A stretch of DNA of 64,000 nucleotides from Tenacibaculum sp. 1_MG-2023 (GCF_030547425.1 NZ_JAUORH010000013.1:36441-100440), one strand, 5' to 3'. Counted from the first letter of the stretch, positions 46,425 through 55,902 are shown. Program-made: numbers and translations. Notes: a model not told the origin generated them from the sequence alone.

Positions 46425-47506
46425 AAAAAGTAGTAACTATATTAGGTGCACGCCCACAATTTGTAAAAGGAGTTGTGTTAAGTAGAGTGATTCAAAAACA
46501 CAATAAAGTAGAAGAAATAATAGTGCATACAGGGCAGCATTTTGATGCTAATATGAGCGCTGTTTTTTTTGAGGAAATGCAAATACCTAAGCCTAAGTAT
46601 AATTTAAATATTAATGGGTTAAATCATGGGGCGATGACTGGGCAAATGTTGGAGAAAATTGAAGAGATTTTACTAGTAGAAAACCCGGATGTCGTTGTTG
46701 TGTATGGAGATACAAATTCGACGTTGGCAGGTACTTTGGCAGCCAAAAAACTTCATATAAAAGTAGTGCATGTTGAAGCTGGATTACGCTCGTTCAATAT
46801 GCAAATGCCAGAAGAAATAAATCGTATCTTAACAGATAGGATAGCAAATTTATTAAGTTGTCCAACAGAAATAGCAGTATCAAATTTAAAAAATGAAGGA
46901 TTTGATAGCTTTAATACTTTGATAGAAAAACATGGTGATATAATGAAAGATGCTGTGGAGTTTTATAGTAAGGTGTCAGAGGAGAAATCAACTATTATAA
47001 AAGATTTAGGTTTGATTAAAAATGAATTTGTATTAGCAACAATTCATCGCCAAGAAAACACTGATGATAAAGAGAAATTAACTAATATTTTTGAAGCTCT
47101 TGAAAAAATTAATGTTTCAAAAAAAGTAGTATTACCATTACATCCAAGGACAAAAAAAATGCTTGATGAGTACAAATTAAAGCCTAATGTAACTTTTATT
47201 GAGCCTGTAGGTTATTTTTCTATGTTAGAATTGTTAAAGAATTGTACTCTTGTTATAACTGACAGTGGAGGATTGCAAAAAGAGGCTTTCTTTAATAAGA
47301 AATTTTGCGTAATAGTAAGAGAAGAAACAGAATGGAAAGAATTAGTGGATAACGGTTATGCTGCTATAACAGGGGCTAATTCAGAAAAAATAGAAACTCA
47401 TTTTCAACAGTTCTTAGCCCTGTCAAAAGACTTTAAAGAGTCACTGTATGGAGATAATGTAGGAGAAAAAATATATAAATCAATACTAAAATTAATAAAA
47501 GAATAA
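46421..47506 (+). CDS. wecB: UDP-N-acetylglucosamine 2-epimerase (non-hydrolysing)
   Basis: This cytoplasmic enzyme interconverts UDP-GlcNAc and UDP-ManNAc, supplying ManNAc-type sugars for surface glycans. The 361-residue GT-B-like protein shows GARPQFVK, HTGQHFDANMSAVFF, VVYGDTNSTLAG, HVEAGLRSF, PEEINRILTDR, IHRQENTD and ITDSGGLQKEAF, the conserved active-site set. It starts with TTG, overlapping the stop of the preceding gene. No ManNAc dehydrogenase (wecC) follows. Confidence 0.94.
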   Translation: MKKVVTILGARPQFVKGVVLSRVIQKHNKVEEIIVHTGQHFDANMSAVFFEEMQIPKPKYNLNINGLNHGAMTGQMLEKIEEILLVENPDVVVVYGDTNSTLAGTLAAKKLHIKVVHVEAGLRSFNMQMPEEINRILTDRIANLLSCPTEIAVSNLKNEGFDSFNTLIEKHGDIMKDAVEFYSKVSEEKSTIIKDLGLIKNEFVLATIHRQENTDDKEKLTNIFEALEKINVSKKVVLPLHPRTKKMLDEYKLKPNVTFIEPVGYFSMLELLKNCTLVITDSGGLQKEAFFNKKFCVIVREETEWKELVDNGYAAITGANSEKIETHFQQFLALSKDFKESLYGDNVGEKIYKSILKLIKE

Positions 47507-47507
47507 A

Positions 47508-49013
47508 TTGGGAATTGTATTTAAACAATCGTTCAGAAACACTCTAATAATCTATTTAGGGTTTTTAATTGGAGGTATTAACACCTTGGTGTTATACACA
47601 CGGTTTTTAGGAGATGAGTATTATGGGTTAGCAACCTATGTTTTTTCGGCTTCAAACTTAATTATGCCTATAACAGCCTTTGGAGTTCACTTTACAATTA
47701 TCAAGTTTTTTTCTGGATATACTTCAAAAGTAGAAAAAGATAAATTTTTAAGCTCTATAATTTTTTTACCATTATTTATAGCGATTCCAATAGGATATTT
47801 TTGGAATTTCTTTCATAACTGGATTATGAATTATGTAGTAGCAAGTGGTTCTAATGAAAATTTAATAATTGAAGACTACACAATTTATATTTATATAATA
47901 GCGGTTGCTTGCGCCTATTTTGAAGTGTTTTATTCATGGGCAAGAGTACAAATGCAATCGGTTTTTGGTAATGTTTTAAAAGAGCTATATAACAGAGTAG
48001 CTGTAATGGTTTTACTTTTGGCTGTGTATTTTCATTTGATAACTAAGGAAGAGTTTCTAGTATATATGTCGGTAGCATATATATTTAGAGTGTTGTTAAT
48101 GATGATATATGCGTTTCGTTTATATACACCAAAATTTGCATTCAGTTTACCAGATAATTTTAAAGAAGTTTTACGATACACTTTTTATATCATTTTAGCA
48201 GGTAGCGCAGGAGCAATAATTTTAGATATTGATAAAGTAATGATACCAGGCAAAGAAGGCTTTGCTACTGCGGCGTATTATACTGTAGCAGTATTTATTG
48301 GGTCGTTTATAGAAGCACCAAGTAGAGCTATGGGACAAATTTTGCAACCGCTTACTTCTAAAGCGATCAATGAAAATAACCCAAAAGAAACAGAAAGTTT
48401 ATATAAAAAGAGTTCTATTAACTTATTATTGATTGGAGGATTGTTTTTTGTATTAGTGAATTGTAATGTAGAAGAATTATTCAGGTTGATGCCTAATGAA
48501 AATTACGGAGCAGGAGGAGTATTAGTAGTATTACTGATTTCTTCTGCAAAATTATTTTTAATGCTATTAGGAAGCAATGGAGCTATTATTAGTAATTCTA
48601 AGTTTTATCGCATAACCTTACCAGTAGGTCTTGGAATGGCTTTTTCGGTATATTTTTTAAATATTTATTTTTTTAATGATTTAGAAATGGGAACAAAAGG
48701 GTTAGCACTGGCAACACTTATCACAGTTTTAGTATTTAATACATTTAAACTATGGTTTGTAAAAGAAAAATTCAACATGACGCCTTTTACTAATAAAACA
48801 CTTTTAATGATTGTAATCATTTTAATTATGTTTTTAGGGTTTTATTTTTGGAATTTTTCAATACCTAAGTTTTATCTTTTTGACTTTCCAATTCACCCAA
48901 TAGTAAACATTATTTTAAAAAGTATATTAATTATAGCGATTTATGTTTTTGTAGTAGTAAAATTATCTATTTCTGAACAGATTAACAATTTAGCTAAAAG
49001 ATATATAAAGTAA
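47508..49013 (+). CDS. polysaccharide flippase (Wzx/MATE-like, oligosaccharide export)
   Basis: The 501-residue protein has 12-14 hydrophobic segments and the family pattern near the start (SFRNTLIIYLGFLIGGINTLVLYTRFLGDEYYGLATYVFS) and middle (AGSAGAIILDIDKVMIPGKEG). Such flippases move lipid-linked glycan units across the inner membrane, the expected last step of the glycan cluster. It starts with TTG 2 bases after wecB. A terminator hairpin lies at 49013-49045. Confidence 0.88.
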   Translation: MGIVFKQSFRNTLIIYLGFLIGGINTLVLYTRFLGDEYYGLATYVFSASNLIMPITAFGVHFTIIKFFSGYTSKVEKDKFLSSIIFLPLFIAIPIGYFWNFFHNWIMNYVVASGSNENLIIEDYTIYIYIIAVACAYFEVFYSWARVQMQSVFGNVLKELYNRVAVMVLLLAVYFHLITKEEFLVYMSVAYIFRVLLMMIYAFRLYTPKFAFSLPDNFKEVLRYTFYIILAGSAGAIILDIDKVMIPGKEGFATAAYYTVAVFIGSFIEAPSRAMGQILQPLTSKAINENNPKETESLYKKSSINLLLIGGLFFVLVNCNVEELFRLMPNENYGAGGVLVVLLISSAKLFLMLLGSNGAIISNSKFYRITLPVGLGMAFSVYFLNIYFFNDLEMGTKGLALATLITVLVFNTFKLWFVKEKFNMTPFTNKTLLMIVIILIMFLGFYFWNFSIPKFYLFDFPIHPIVNIILKSILIIAIYVFVVVKLSISEQINNLAKRYIK

Positions 49014-49045
49014 AAAGACCTGAACACAAAGGGAACAAGTCTTTT
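49013..49045 (+). terminator. Probable terminator of the glycan cluster
   Basis: AAAAGAC pairs with GTCTTTT around a loop of about 19 bases, overlapping the flippase stop codon. Confidence 0.5.
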
Positions 49046-49386
49046 CTTAATAATAAGGGAAATGAAACATTAAAAGGGGGAAATGCTTCGTTGACAAATA
49101 TATATAAAATAAGTAAATAACCTTTTAGTTTATGTAAAAAAATATAGGTTATTTAATCTCCGTCTTTCAAAGTCAGATGTCTTTTCTGTTGAAGTAAATG
49201 AAAAAATATTTAAGAGTAAATTTTCGGCTTTAAATATATTTTTTTCTAGTGTCTTTTTTATAGAATAAACTATTGAATAGCTCTAAAATATTAAAAATTC
49301 TATTTAAAGCAGCTTTAGATAAAGGATGAAAACCTCAGAAAAACTTTCTAAGTAAAATAAGTAAAGGATGAAATAATTAGAGGGGA
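49046..49386. other. AT-rich intergenic region, no gene seen
   Basis: No coding frame looks real. A 9-bp stem, AAATAACCT at 49115-49123 with AGGTTATTT at 49146-49154, and a repeated TAAAGGATGAAA at about 49319 and 49363 are the only structures noticed. The region lies between convergent units. Confidence 0.4.
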
Positions 49387-50007
49387 CTATCTCAAATTTA
49401 CATTAATTTTTTCTAAAAAGCTAACAGTGTTAGGACCTTCCATAAAAAGAAGATCTAAAATAGATAAATTAGGTATAAACCCGTATTTATCATCAAACAT
49501 TTGAATATAAGAATCCATTTCTATTTCAATTCCTTTTTTAGCAATAGCTAAAGGTCTAAAATCTGTGCTTTCAGAGTTTAGTTCGTAACTGGTTGTTTTA
49601 TTGAATTGTTGCTTAATTTGTAGAGCATCAGTTACAAATAAATGAGTATCAATATTTAAATCTTGTAAGAATTTATACTTTTTGTTGAAAATAGTGAGTA
49701 AATCATTTTCAAAAAATTCAAAAAAAGGAGAGGAGCGATAAGCTGACTGTAATGACTTAAAATGTTGCTGTTGCCAAGGGAAGTCATTTTCAACTAAAGT
49801 ATCTTTTGTCTTTTTTCGACCTTCTTTTGTTTTGTTTTTTACAGGAATATTTAGAGCAAGTTTACCATTAGCGCCATAAATATAACAACGGTTACGGTAG
49901 GTTTGTTTTTGATAATTATCATTAACCTCAAAAGTAATAGCATCCGATTGATAGATTGCTGCATATTGCGAAATAGGAGCAAAGTATGTTGGGATAAAAA
50001 GTGACAT
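49387..50007 (-). CDS. WbqC family protein
   Basis: The 206-residue protein matches the WbqC-like family: opening SLFIPTYFAPISQYAAIYQSDAITFEVNDNYQKQTYRNRCYIYGANG, then LALNIPVKN and PFFEFFENDLLTIF, with YIQMFDDKYGFIPNLSILDLLFMEGPN near the end. Relatives occur in O-antigen and glycan clusters but the reaction is not known. Its start overlaps the stop of lepB by one base, so it is in the lepB operon, and it is the last gene of the parA-to-wbqC block. Confidence 0.85.
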   Translation of the reverse strand: MSLFIPTYFAPISQYAAIYQSDAITFEVNDNYQKQTYRNRCYIYGANGKLALNIPVKNKTKEGRKKTKDTLVENDFPWQQQHFKSLQSAYRSSPFFEFFENDLLTIFNKKYKFLQDLNIDTHLFVTDALQIKQQFNKTTSYELNSESTDFRPLAIAKKGIEIEMDSYIQMFDDKYGFIPNLSILDLLFMEGPNTVSFLEKINVNLR

Positions 50008-51587
50008 TAGGCTTTCTTCTTTTTACTTTTTCTAAAACTATACACAATATAGCCCCCAATTGATAATAAAACTAACCAAAGATAAGAAACTGGTTTACCA
50101 CTACCCCCAACAGTTGTAAACATTCTGTCCCAACGAATAGAGTTTAATTTAGCTATAAAACTAGGTGCATTGGCATCCCAACTTAACCAAATCATAACAG
50201 GTTTACCAACTACATGATCAAAAGGTACATACCCCCAATTTCTAGCATCTAATGAGCGTTGACGATTGTCACCCATCATCCAGTAATAGTCTTGCTTAAA
50301 AGTGTATTCTTTTGCCTTCTTACCATTGATGTAAATATCGTCTCCAAAAATAGTTAAATTGTTGTTTTCATATCTTCGAATAATTTGCTCGTAAAAAGGA
50401 ATGGTTGCAGCATTTAATTCAACCGTTGCTCCTTCTTTTGGAATATATATAGGGCCAAAATTATCAGTAGACCAAGCATATCTTGGGTCGTGAGGAAAAA
50501 CAGATTTATCATAAGTTCCTTTTGGAGTTAAGTGTTTTTCAATGTTTTTTACAATTGGGTTTTTAGCTATTAAAGCAGCCTCTTCATCAGTTAAATTCAA
50601 TACATATTTATCACCTTGCATTCCCCATTCTCTGATGTTGTATCTCTTTACTGCGCCTTCACTAAACTTTTCACCGTTAGTGTCTACAATATGTAGCCAT
50701 TGTGGTTTTGCTCTATCAGGTAATACAGTTCTCTTTCCATTAATAAATACATAACCATCACGCACTTCTAAAGTATCACCAGGAGTACCTACTGCACGTT
50801 TTACATAGTTTGTACGTTTATCAATGGGTTTATAAGTGAAATTTCCAGAATTATCTCCCCACATCGTAGCTAGGGAATCTGAAGGCCAGCTAAAAACAAC
50901 AATATCATTACGCTTAATTTTTTGAAAGCCAGGAACTCGCATGTAAGGTAAAGATAGCTTGTTTAGCAAACCATCTTTATTTTTATCGTCAGATAAGAAT
51001 GATTTTGTACCTAACACAGGAATAGTATCATGTGCCATAGGTGCAGCAACAGTGGTCATAGGTACACGAGCACCGTAATGAAATTTACTTACAAACAAGT
51101 AATCACCAACCAATAAGGTTTTTTCTAATGATGATGTAGGAATGGTGTAGGGTTGCATAAAGTAAGTATGCACTAAAGTAGCAGCAATAATAGCAAAAGC
51201 AATAGAACTTACCCATTCACCCAAAGGAGATCTTGGTTTTAAGCTCCTATTTTCTATATGCTCTGCATTCGTAAAATAGTTAATATAATAGATGTATAAC
51301 CCTAAAGTTAGAATAGCAAGGATAGTATCAGGTCTTTTATTAAAACCAAAACTTCTACAAGTTTCAACCCAAATTATAGGAAACATTAATAAATTTACAA
51401 TAGGAATAAATAATAAAACTACCCACCATTTTGGGCGATTTATTATTTGCATTAATACGATAGCATTGTATACAGGTACCGCTGCTTCCCAAGCTTTTCT
51501 GCCAGCTCTAGTATATAACTTCCAAGTACCTAAAAAATGAATAACTTGTATGAATAAAAAGAATAAAAACCATTCAGTAAATGTCAT
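50007..51587 (-). CDS. lepB: signal peptidase I with N-terminal membrane domain
   Basis: This enzyme cleaves signal peptides from secreted proteins in the inner membrane. The 526-residue protein is longer than usual because about 115 residues of extra hydrophobic domain (DUF5684-like, three or four segments) precede the anchor helix. The catalytic serine is Ser153 in TSSLEKTLLVGDYLFVSK and the catalytic lysine Lys263 in NYVKRAVGTPGDTLEVRDG; the conserved box GDNRQRSLDARNWGYVP is near the end, followed by a C-terminal hydrophobic segment. It lies 79 bases after dapB. Confidence 0.95.
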   Translation of the reverse strand: MTFTEWFLFFLFIQVIHFLGTWKLYTRAGRKAWEAAVPVYNAIVLMQIINRPKWWVVLLFIPIVNLLMFPIIWVETCRSFGFNKRPDTILAILTLGLYIYYINYFTNAEHIENRSLKPRSPLGEWVSSIAFAIIAATLVHTYFMQPYTIPTSSLEKTLLVGDYLFVSKFHYGARVPMTTVAAPMAHDTIPVLGTKSFLSDDKNKDGLLNKLSLPYMRVPGFQKIKRNDIVVFSWPSDSLATMWGDNSGNFTYKPIDKRTNYVKRAVGTPGDTLEVRDGYVFINGKRTVLPDRAKPQWLHIVDTNGEKFSEGAVKRYNIREWGMQGDKYVLNLTDEEAALIAKNPIVKNIEKHLTPKGTYDKSVFPHDPRYAWSTDNFGPIYIPKEGATVELNAATIPFYEQIIRRYENNNLTIFGDDIYINGKKAKEYTFKQDYYWMMGDNRQRSLDARNWGYVPFDHVVGKPVMIWLSWDANAPSFIAKLNSIRWDRMFTTVGGSGKPVSYLWLVLLSIGGYIVYSFRKSKKKKA

Positions 51588-51666
51588 AATCTATATATTT
51601 TGTATTTCCTTTTAAGGAATAAAATTCAATATTATTTGTGTGTTTTTAGAGTTTTTTGTTACGCTA

Positions 51667-52371
51667 TTAACCTAAGTTTAACACATCTCTCATCGTAAAA
51701 ACACCTGTCTTGTCTTTCTTCAACCATTCAGCAGCAATAACAGCTCCTAAAGCAAACCCTTGACGGTTATGAGCAGTATGCTTAATATCAATAGTATCTA
51801 CTTCAGAATTATAAGTTACAGTATGAGTACCAGGAACATCTGGAGTTCTAATAGCTTTAATAGGAATATTTTCGTCTGATGTTTTTTCATCTAATTCCCA
51901 AGCCTTTTGGTTAGTGTTTTCAATAACACCTTCTGCCAATGTAATTGCAGTACCGCTTGGAGCATCTAACTTTTTAGTATGATGAATCTCTTCAATAGAA
52001 ACATTATATTGTTCTAAAGTACTCATCATTTTAGCAAGCTGTTTGTTTAGTTCAAAGAAAACATTAACACCTAAACTAAAGTTAGAGGCATAAATAAATG
52101 CACCGCTTTTTTTATTACATAAATCAACAACATCGTTGTATTTATCTAACCAACCAGTAGTACCAGAAATAATAGGTATATTATTGTTAATACAATTGCT
52201 GATGTTGTTGTATGCAGAAGAAGGAATACTAAAGTCTATTGCTACATCAGCTTTTGTAATATCATAAACTTCTTTTCCAGAATTTTTTATAACGATTTCA
52301 TGTCCTCTTTGTAAAGCAATTTTTTCAATTTCTTTACCCATTCTACCATAACCAAGTAAGGCTATTTTCAT
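51667..52371 (-). CDS. dapB: 4-hydroxy-tetrahydrodipicolinate reductase
   Basis: DapB reduces the product of DapA, the second step towards diaminopimelate and lysine. The 234-residue protein has the nucleotide-binding GYGRMGK at the N-terminus and the active-site motif EIHHTKKLDAPSGTAITLAE with the catalytic His and Lys, followed by IRTPDVPGTHTV. It is shorter than the 273-residue E. coli enzyme, the usual size in Bacteroidota. It is one base after the DUF5683 gene and upstream of lepB. Confidence 0.95.
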   Translation of the reverse strand: MKIALLGYGRMGKEIEKIALQRGHEIVIKNSGKEVYDITKADVAIDFSIPSSAYNNISNCINNNIPIISGTTGWLDKYNDVVDLCNKKSGAFIYASNFSLGVNVFFELNKQLAKMMSTLEQYNVSIEEIHHTKKLDAPSGTAITLAEGVIENTNQKAWELDEKTSDENIPIKAIRTPDVPGTHTVTYNSEVDTIDIKHTAHNRQGFALGAVIAAEWLKKDKTGVFTMRDVLNLG

Positions 52372-52372
52372 C

Positions 52373-52951
52373 TTAAAAAGAATATTTTAGTGTTAAACCA
52401 ACTTTTGGGGCTTCAATAAATAAAGGATCAGGAGTTATTACTGGTTTTACAGATAAACTGTCATCTGTGTCAAATTGTAATAAGTGCGCATTAACACTAG
52501 CCTCAACAATTTGTAAAACGTATAAAAGCACACCAGTTAATAATGATAAATCTCTATTTTTTCGTAAAGTTTTTTGAGCACTTTCTAAACCAGGAGTAGA
52601 AATAAGAACAGTTCCATCCTCTCTAGTAAATTCGTCTTTTAATCCTTGGCTTCTTAGCTTAAAAGCTGTTCGGTAGCGATCATACTGGTTACTATTATCA
52701 ATATAAAAATAAGCACTAGCACCCATTGCCGCCCATACTATAGGAGCTTTCCAATACTTTCCATTATAAATTTGCCCACCTCCAGGGAAAATAGCCGAAT
52801 AAAAAGCAGCTTTTGAAGGAGATAAAGGGTTGTATTTGTCGCTAGTTAATTGAAGCTGTTTTGCTCTAACTGCAATAGAATCTTTTTGAGCAAAGGCATT
52901 TTGAAACAAAAAAAGACTAAAAAAAGCGAATATGATTATACGTACGTTCAA
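52373..52951 (-). CDS. DUF5683 family membrane-associated protein
   Basis: The 192-residue protein has a signal peptide (MNVRIIIFAFFSLFLFQNAFA) and the family motif PSKAAFYSAIFPGGGQIYNGKYWKAPIVWAAMGASAYFYIDN, with two further hydrophobic segments including LSLLTGVLLYVLQIVEASVNAHL. It is a Bacteroidota family regularly found between parB and dapB. It directly follows parB with no spacer. Role unknown, perhaps envelope or outer-membrane related. Confidence 0.85.
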   Translation of the reverse strand: MNVRIIIFAFFSLFLFQNAFAQKDSIAVRAKQLQLTSDKYNPLSPSKAAFYSAIFPGGGQIYNGKYWKAPIVWAAMGASAYFYIDNSNQYDRYRTAFKLRSQGLKDEFTREDGTVLISTPGLESAQKTLRKNRDLSLLTGVLLYVLQIVEASVNAHLLQFDTDDSLSVKPVITPDPLFIEAPKVGLTLKYSF

Positions 52952-53839
52952 TTACTTTAATAAGTTTTTAATGCGATTAAAATCTTCTTCTGAATGAAAA
53001 GGAATAGAAATTTTACCTTTTCCACGATTATTTACAGAAACATCAATCTTATGACCAAAATAATCACTGATATCTTTAACACTTTCAGAAATATAATTAG
53101 GTAAAGGTTTCTTTTTTACTGCCTTAGCAACTTTACCAGCTTTTAAGTTTTTGACTAGTTCTTCAGTTTGACGTACTGATAATTTATCACGAACAATTTT
53201 CTCATAAATATTTAATTGATCAGAATTACTATCAACATTAATCAAAGCACGACCGTGTCCCATTGAAATAAATCCGTCACGCATTCCTGTTTGAATAATT
53301 GGGTCTAATTTCAATAAACGTAAGTAGTTGGTAACTGTAGAACGTTTTTTACCTACACGAGTACTCAATTCTTCTTGTGTAAGTTGAATTTCATCAATTA
53401 AACGTTGGTATGAAAGAGCAACTTCAATTGGGTCTAAATTTTTACGTTGAATATTTTCAACCAATGCCATTTCAAGCATTTCCTGATCGTTAGCTAAACG
53501 AATATAAGCAGGAACAGTCTTGTTTCCAATAAGTTTAGAGGCTCTGAAACGGCGCTCTCCAGAAACTAATTGAAATTTATCACTAGAAAGTTTACGGACA
53601 GTAATAGGCTGAATAACACCTAATTCTTTAATAGAACTAGCTAATTCGCGCAACGCTTCTTCATCAAAATAAGTTCTAGGTTGATACGGGTTTACATCTA
53701 TCGAATTTATATCGATTTCAAGAATGTTTCCTACTAACTTATCTGCATTTTTGTCTTCTGCTGAATTTACTTCTGCAGTTTCCTTTAATAATGCTGATAA
53801 ACCTCTACCTAAAGCTTGTTTTTTTGTTGCTTTTGCCAT
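52952..53839 (-). CDS. parB: ParB chromosome partitioning protein
   Basis: ParB binds parS sites near the origin, spreads along DNA as a CTP-dependent clamp and works with ParA to segregate the chromosome. The 295-residue protein has an N-terminal GRGLSALL motif (ParA-interacting), the CTPase domain (INSIDVNPYQPRTYFDEEALRELASSI, GERRFRASKLIG, VENIQRKNLDPIEVALSYQRL) and an HTH region LTQEELSTRVGKKRSTVTNYLRLLKL. It follows parA after 9 bases. I found no parS (TGTTTCACGTGAAACA-like) site in the window. Confidence 0.97.
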   Translation of the reverse strand: MAKATKKQALGRGLSALLKETAEVNSAEDKNADKLVGNILEIDINSIDVNPYQPRTYFDEEALRELASSIKELGVIQPITVRKLSSDKFQLVSGERRFRASKLIGNKTVPAYIRLANDQEMLEMALVENIQRKNLDPIEVALSYQRLIDEIQLTQEELSTRVGKKRSTVTNYLRLLKLDPIIQTGMRDGFISMGHGRALINVDSNSDQLNIYEKIVRDKLSVRQTEELVKNLKAGKVAKAVKKKPLPNYISESVKDISDYFGHKIDVSVNNRGKGKISIPFHSEEDFNRIKNLLK

Positions 53840-53848
53840 GTACAGTAA

Positions 53849-54613
53849 TTATGCGTTTTTAGTTAAAATTTCGTTCGCCAAATTTAAGTAATTTACGGCA
53901 CCTTTACTCGTTGCATCGTATGAAATTATACTTTCTCCATAACTTGGTGCTTCACTTAAACGGATATTTCTGTGTACTATTGTTTCAAAAACCATAGAAC
54001 TGAAGTGTTTACGTACTTCGTCTACAACTTGATTTGATAAACGTAAACGAGAATCGAACATAGTTAATAATAAACCTTCAATTTCTAATTCTTGATTGTG
54101 TATTTTCTGAACACTTTTAATGGTGTTTAATAACTTTCCTAAACCTTCTAAAGCAAAGTATTCACATTGAATAGGTATAACAACAGAGTCTGCTGCTACA
54201 AGTGAGTTTAAGGTTATTAAACCTAAAGATGGAGCACAATCAATTAAAATAAAATCGTAATCATCTTTAATATCTTCTAACGCTTTTTTTAACATGTATT
54301 CGCGTTGTTGCTTGTCTACCAATTCAATTTCAATGGCTACTAAATCAATATGAGCAGGGATTAAGTCAACGTTTGGAGAGTCAGTTTTTAAAACAGTATC
54401 CTTTGCAGAGATTGTATGTTCTAAAACCTGATATGTTCCAATTTCTATACTTTCAACGTCTAAACCTAAACCAGAAGTAGCATTTGCTTGGGGATCAGCA
54501 TCAATTAACAATACTTTTTTTTCTAAAACACCTAAAGCCGCAGCTAAGTTCACAGATGTAGTAGTTTTACCTACGCCACCTTTTTGATTTGCAATTGCAA
54601 TAATTCTACCCAT
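53849..54613 (-). CDS. parA: ParA (Soj-like) chromosome partitioning ATPase
   Basis: ParA is the nucleoid-binding ATPase that moves ParB-parS complexes. The 254-residue protein has the deviant Walker A QKGGVGKTTTSVNLAAALG at the N-terminus, Walker B-like DFILIDCAPSLGLITLN and LLLTMFDSRLRLSNQVVDEVR. It is the first gene of the block parA-parB-DUF5683-dapB-lepB-wbqC. A very strong hairpin upstream (54682-54733) separates it from dnaN. Confidence 0.97.
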   Translation of the reverse strand: MGRIIAIANQKGGVGKTTTSVNLAAALGVLEKKVLLIDADPQANATSGLGLDVESIEIGTYQVLEHTISAKDTVLKTDSPNVDLIPAHIDLVAIEIELVDKQQREYMLKKALEDIKDDYDFILIDCAPSLGLITLNSLVAADSVVIPIQCEYFALEGLGKLLNTIKSVQKIHNQELEIEGLLLTMFDSRLRLSNQVVDEVRKHFSSMVFETIVHRNIRLSEAPSYGESIISYDATSKGAVNYLNLANEILTKNA

Positions 54614-54681
54614 TATAATTTATAAAGTTTGAAAGAGGTAAATTTACAATTATTTATCATTTTTAAAAGAGAAAGACGTTA

Positions 54682-54733
54682 ATAAAATTACAAAAGCCAC
54701 AGACTTTTGATTCTGTGGCTTTTGTAATTTTAT
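54682..54733 (-). terminator. Long perfect hairpin terminator after dnaN
   Basis: The arms AAAATTACAAAAGCCACAGA and TCTGTGGCTTTTGTAATTTT pair perfectly over 22 bp (extended by 2 bp outside) with an 8-base loop, flanked by T and A runs on both strands. It lies 15 bases past the dnaN stop and before parA. Confidence 0.85.
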
Positions 54734-54747
54734 ATATTGTGAATTTA

Positions 54748-55866
54748 TTATCCGTTTAACATCACAGGCATAACAAGCATAGTTACTAATTCACCTTCTT
54801 CAGTTCCGTCAATTGGAGTTAAAATTCCAGCTCTATTTGGTAAACTCATTTCAATTAAAACATCGTTAGAGTTTAGGTTGTTTAACATTTCGCTTAAAAA
54901 ACGAGAGTTAAACCCAATTTGCATATCATCTCCTTGATAATCACAGTTTAATCGTTCATCAGCTTTGTTAGAATAATCTAAATCTTCTGCAGAAATATTC
55001 AACTCAGTTCCCGCCATTTTTAAACGAATTTGATGCGTTGTTTTACTAGAGAAAATAGACACACGACGAACAGAGTTTAAGAAAGAAGCCCTGTCAACAG
55101 TTAACTTGTTAGGGTTTTCTTTTGGTATAACAGCTTCGTAGTTAGGGTATTTTCCATCAATTAATCGGCAGATTAATACTACGTTGTCAAAAGTAAACTT
55201 AGCATTGGTGTCGTTGTACTCAATAATAACATTATTTTCTGATCCACCTAAAATTCCCTTTAATAAGTTCAAAGGTTTTTTAGGCATGATAAATTCGGCT
55301 GATTTATCAGCAGTAATATCGGTACGAGTATATTTTACTAATTTATGAGCATCCGTAGCTACAAAAGTTAACTCTTTCGAATTGAACTGAAAAAATACAC
55401 CACTCATCACTGGACGTAGATCATCATTACCAGCCGCAAAAATAGTTTTAGAAATAGCTGTAGCTAAAATATTTGATGGGATTTCTGTACTACTTGGAGA
55501 AGGTAATTCTACAGCTTTAGGGAATTCATCTCCACTAAAGTATGCCATGTCATATTTTCCTTGTTCAGAAATAATCTCAATAGTATTATCTCCTTCAACC
55601 TTAAAAGTAAGTGGTTGCTCAGGAAATGTTTTTAAAGTATCTAATAACAAACGAGCATTAATAGCAATCGCTCCAGTATCAGTACTTTCTACTTCAATAA
55701 CAGAAGACATGGTAGTCTCAAGATCAGAAGCAGATATTTTTAATTCGTTTTCAGATAGTTCAAATAAAAAGTTATCTAAAATTGGTAACGTGTTATTGCT
55801 ATTTATAACTCCTCCTAAAACTTGTAGTTGTTTTAATAACTGTGAGCTAGATACGATAAATTTCAT
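54748..55866 (-). CDS. dnaN: DNA polymerase III sliding clamp (beta subunit)
   Basis: DnaN forms the ring that tethers the replicative polymerase to DNA. The 372-residue protein has three repeated clamp domains: MKFIVSSSQLLKQLQVLGGVINSNNTLPILDNFLFELSENELKISASDLE at the N-terminus, GNDDLRPVMSGVFFQFNSKELTFVATDAHKLV in domain II and the C-terminal VTMLVMPVML. It is not next to dnaA or an obvious origin. A TATATTTG -7 element lies upstream. Confidence 0.97.
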   Translation of the reverse strand: MKFIVSSSQLLKQLQVLGGVINSNNTLPILDNFLFELSENELKISASDLETTMSSVIEVESTDTGAIAINARLLLDTLKTFPEQPLTFKVEGDNTIEIISEQGKYDMAYFSGDEFPKAVELPSPSSTEIPSNILATAISKTIFAAGNDDLRPVMSGVFFQFNSKELTFVATDAHKLVKYTRTDITADKSAEFIMPKKPLNLLKGILGGSENNVIIEYNDTNAKFTFDNVVLICRLIDGKYPNYEAVIPKENPNKLTVDRASFLNSVRRVSIFSSKTTHQIRLKMAGTELNISAEDLDYSNKADERLNCDYQGDDMQIGFNSRFLSEMLNNLNSNDVLIEMSLPNRAGILTPIDGTEEGELVTMLVMPVMLNG

Positions 55867-55894
55867 TTAGTAATTTTTCTATTTATTAGACTTA

Positions 55895-55902
55895 CAAATA
55901 TA
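55895..55902 (-). promoter_or_regulatory. Promoter -7 element of dnaN
   Basis: On the minus strand this reads TATATTTG, an exact TAnnTTTG match, 28 bases before the dnaN ATG. Confidence 0.5.

Noticed and set aside
52952..54613. Possible parS or origin near parAB and dnaN
   Set aside because: No TGTTTCACGTGAAACA-like site, dnaA gene or cluster of DnaA boxes was seen; isolated CACGTG-containing sites (for example about 56009 and 43995) lack the flanking GTTT/AAAC.
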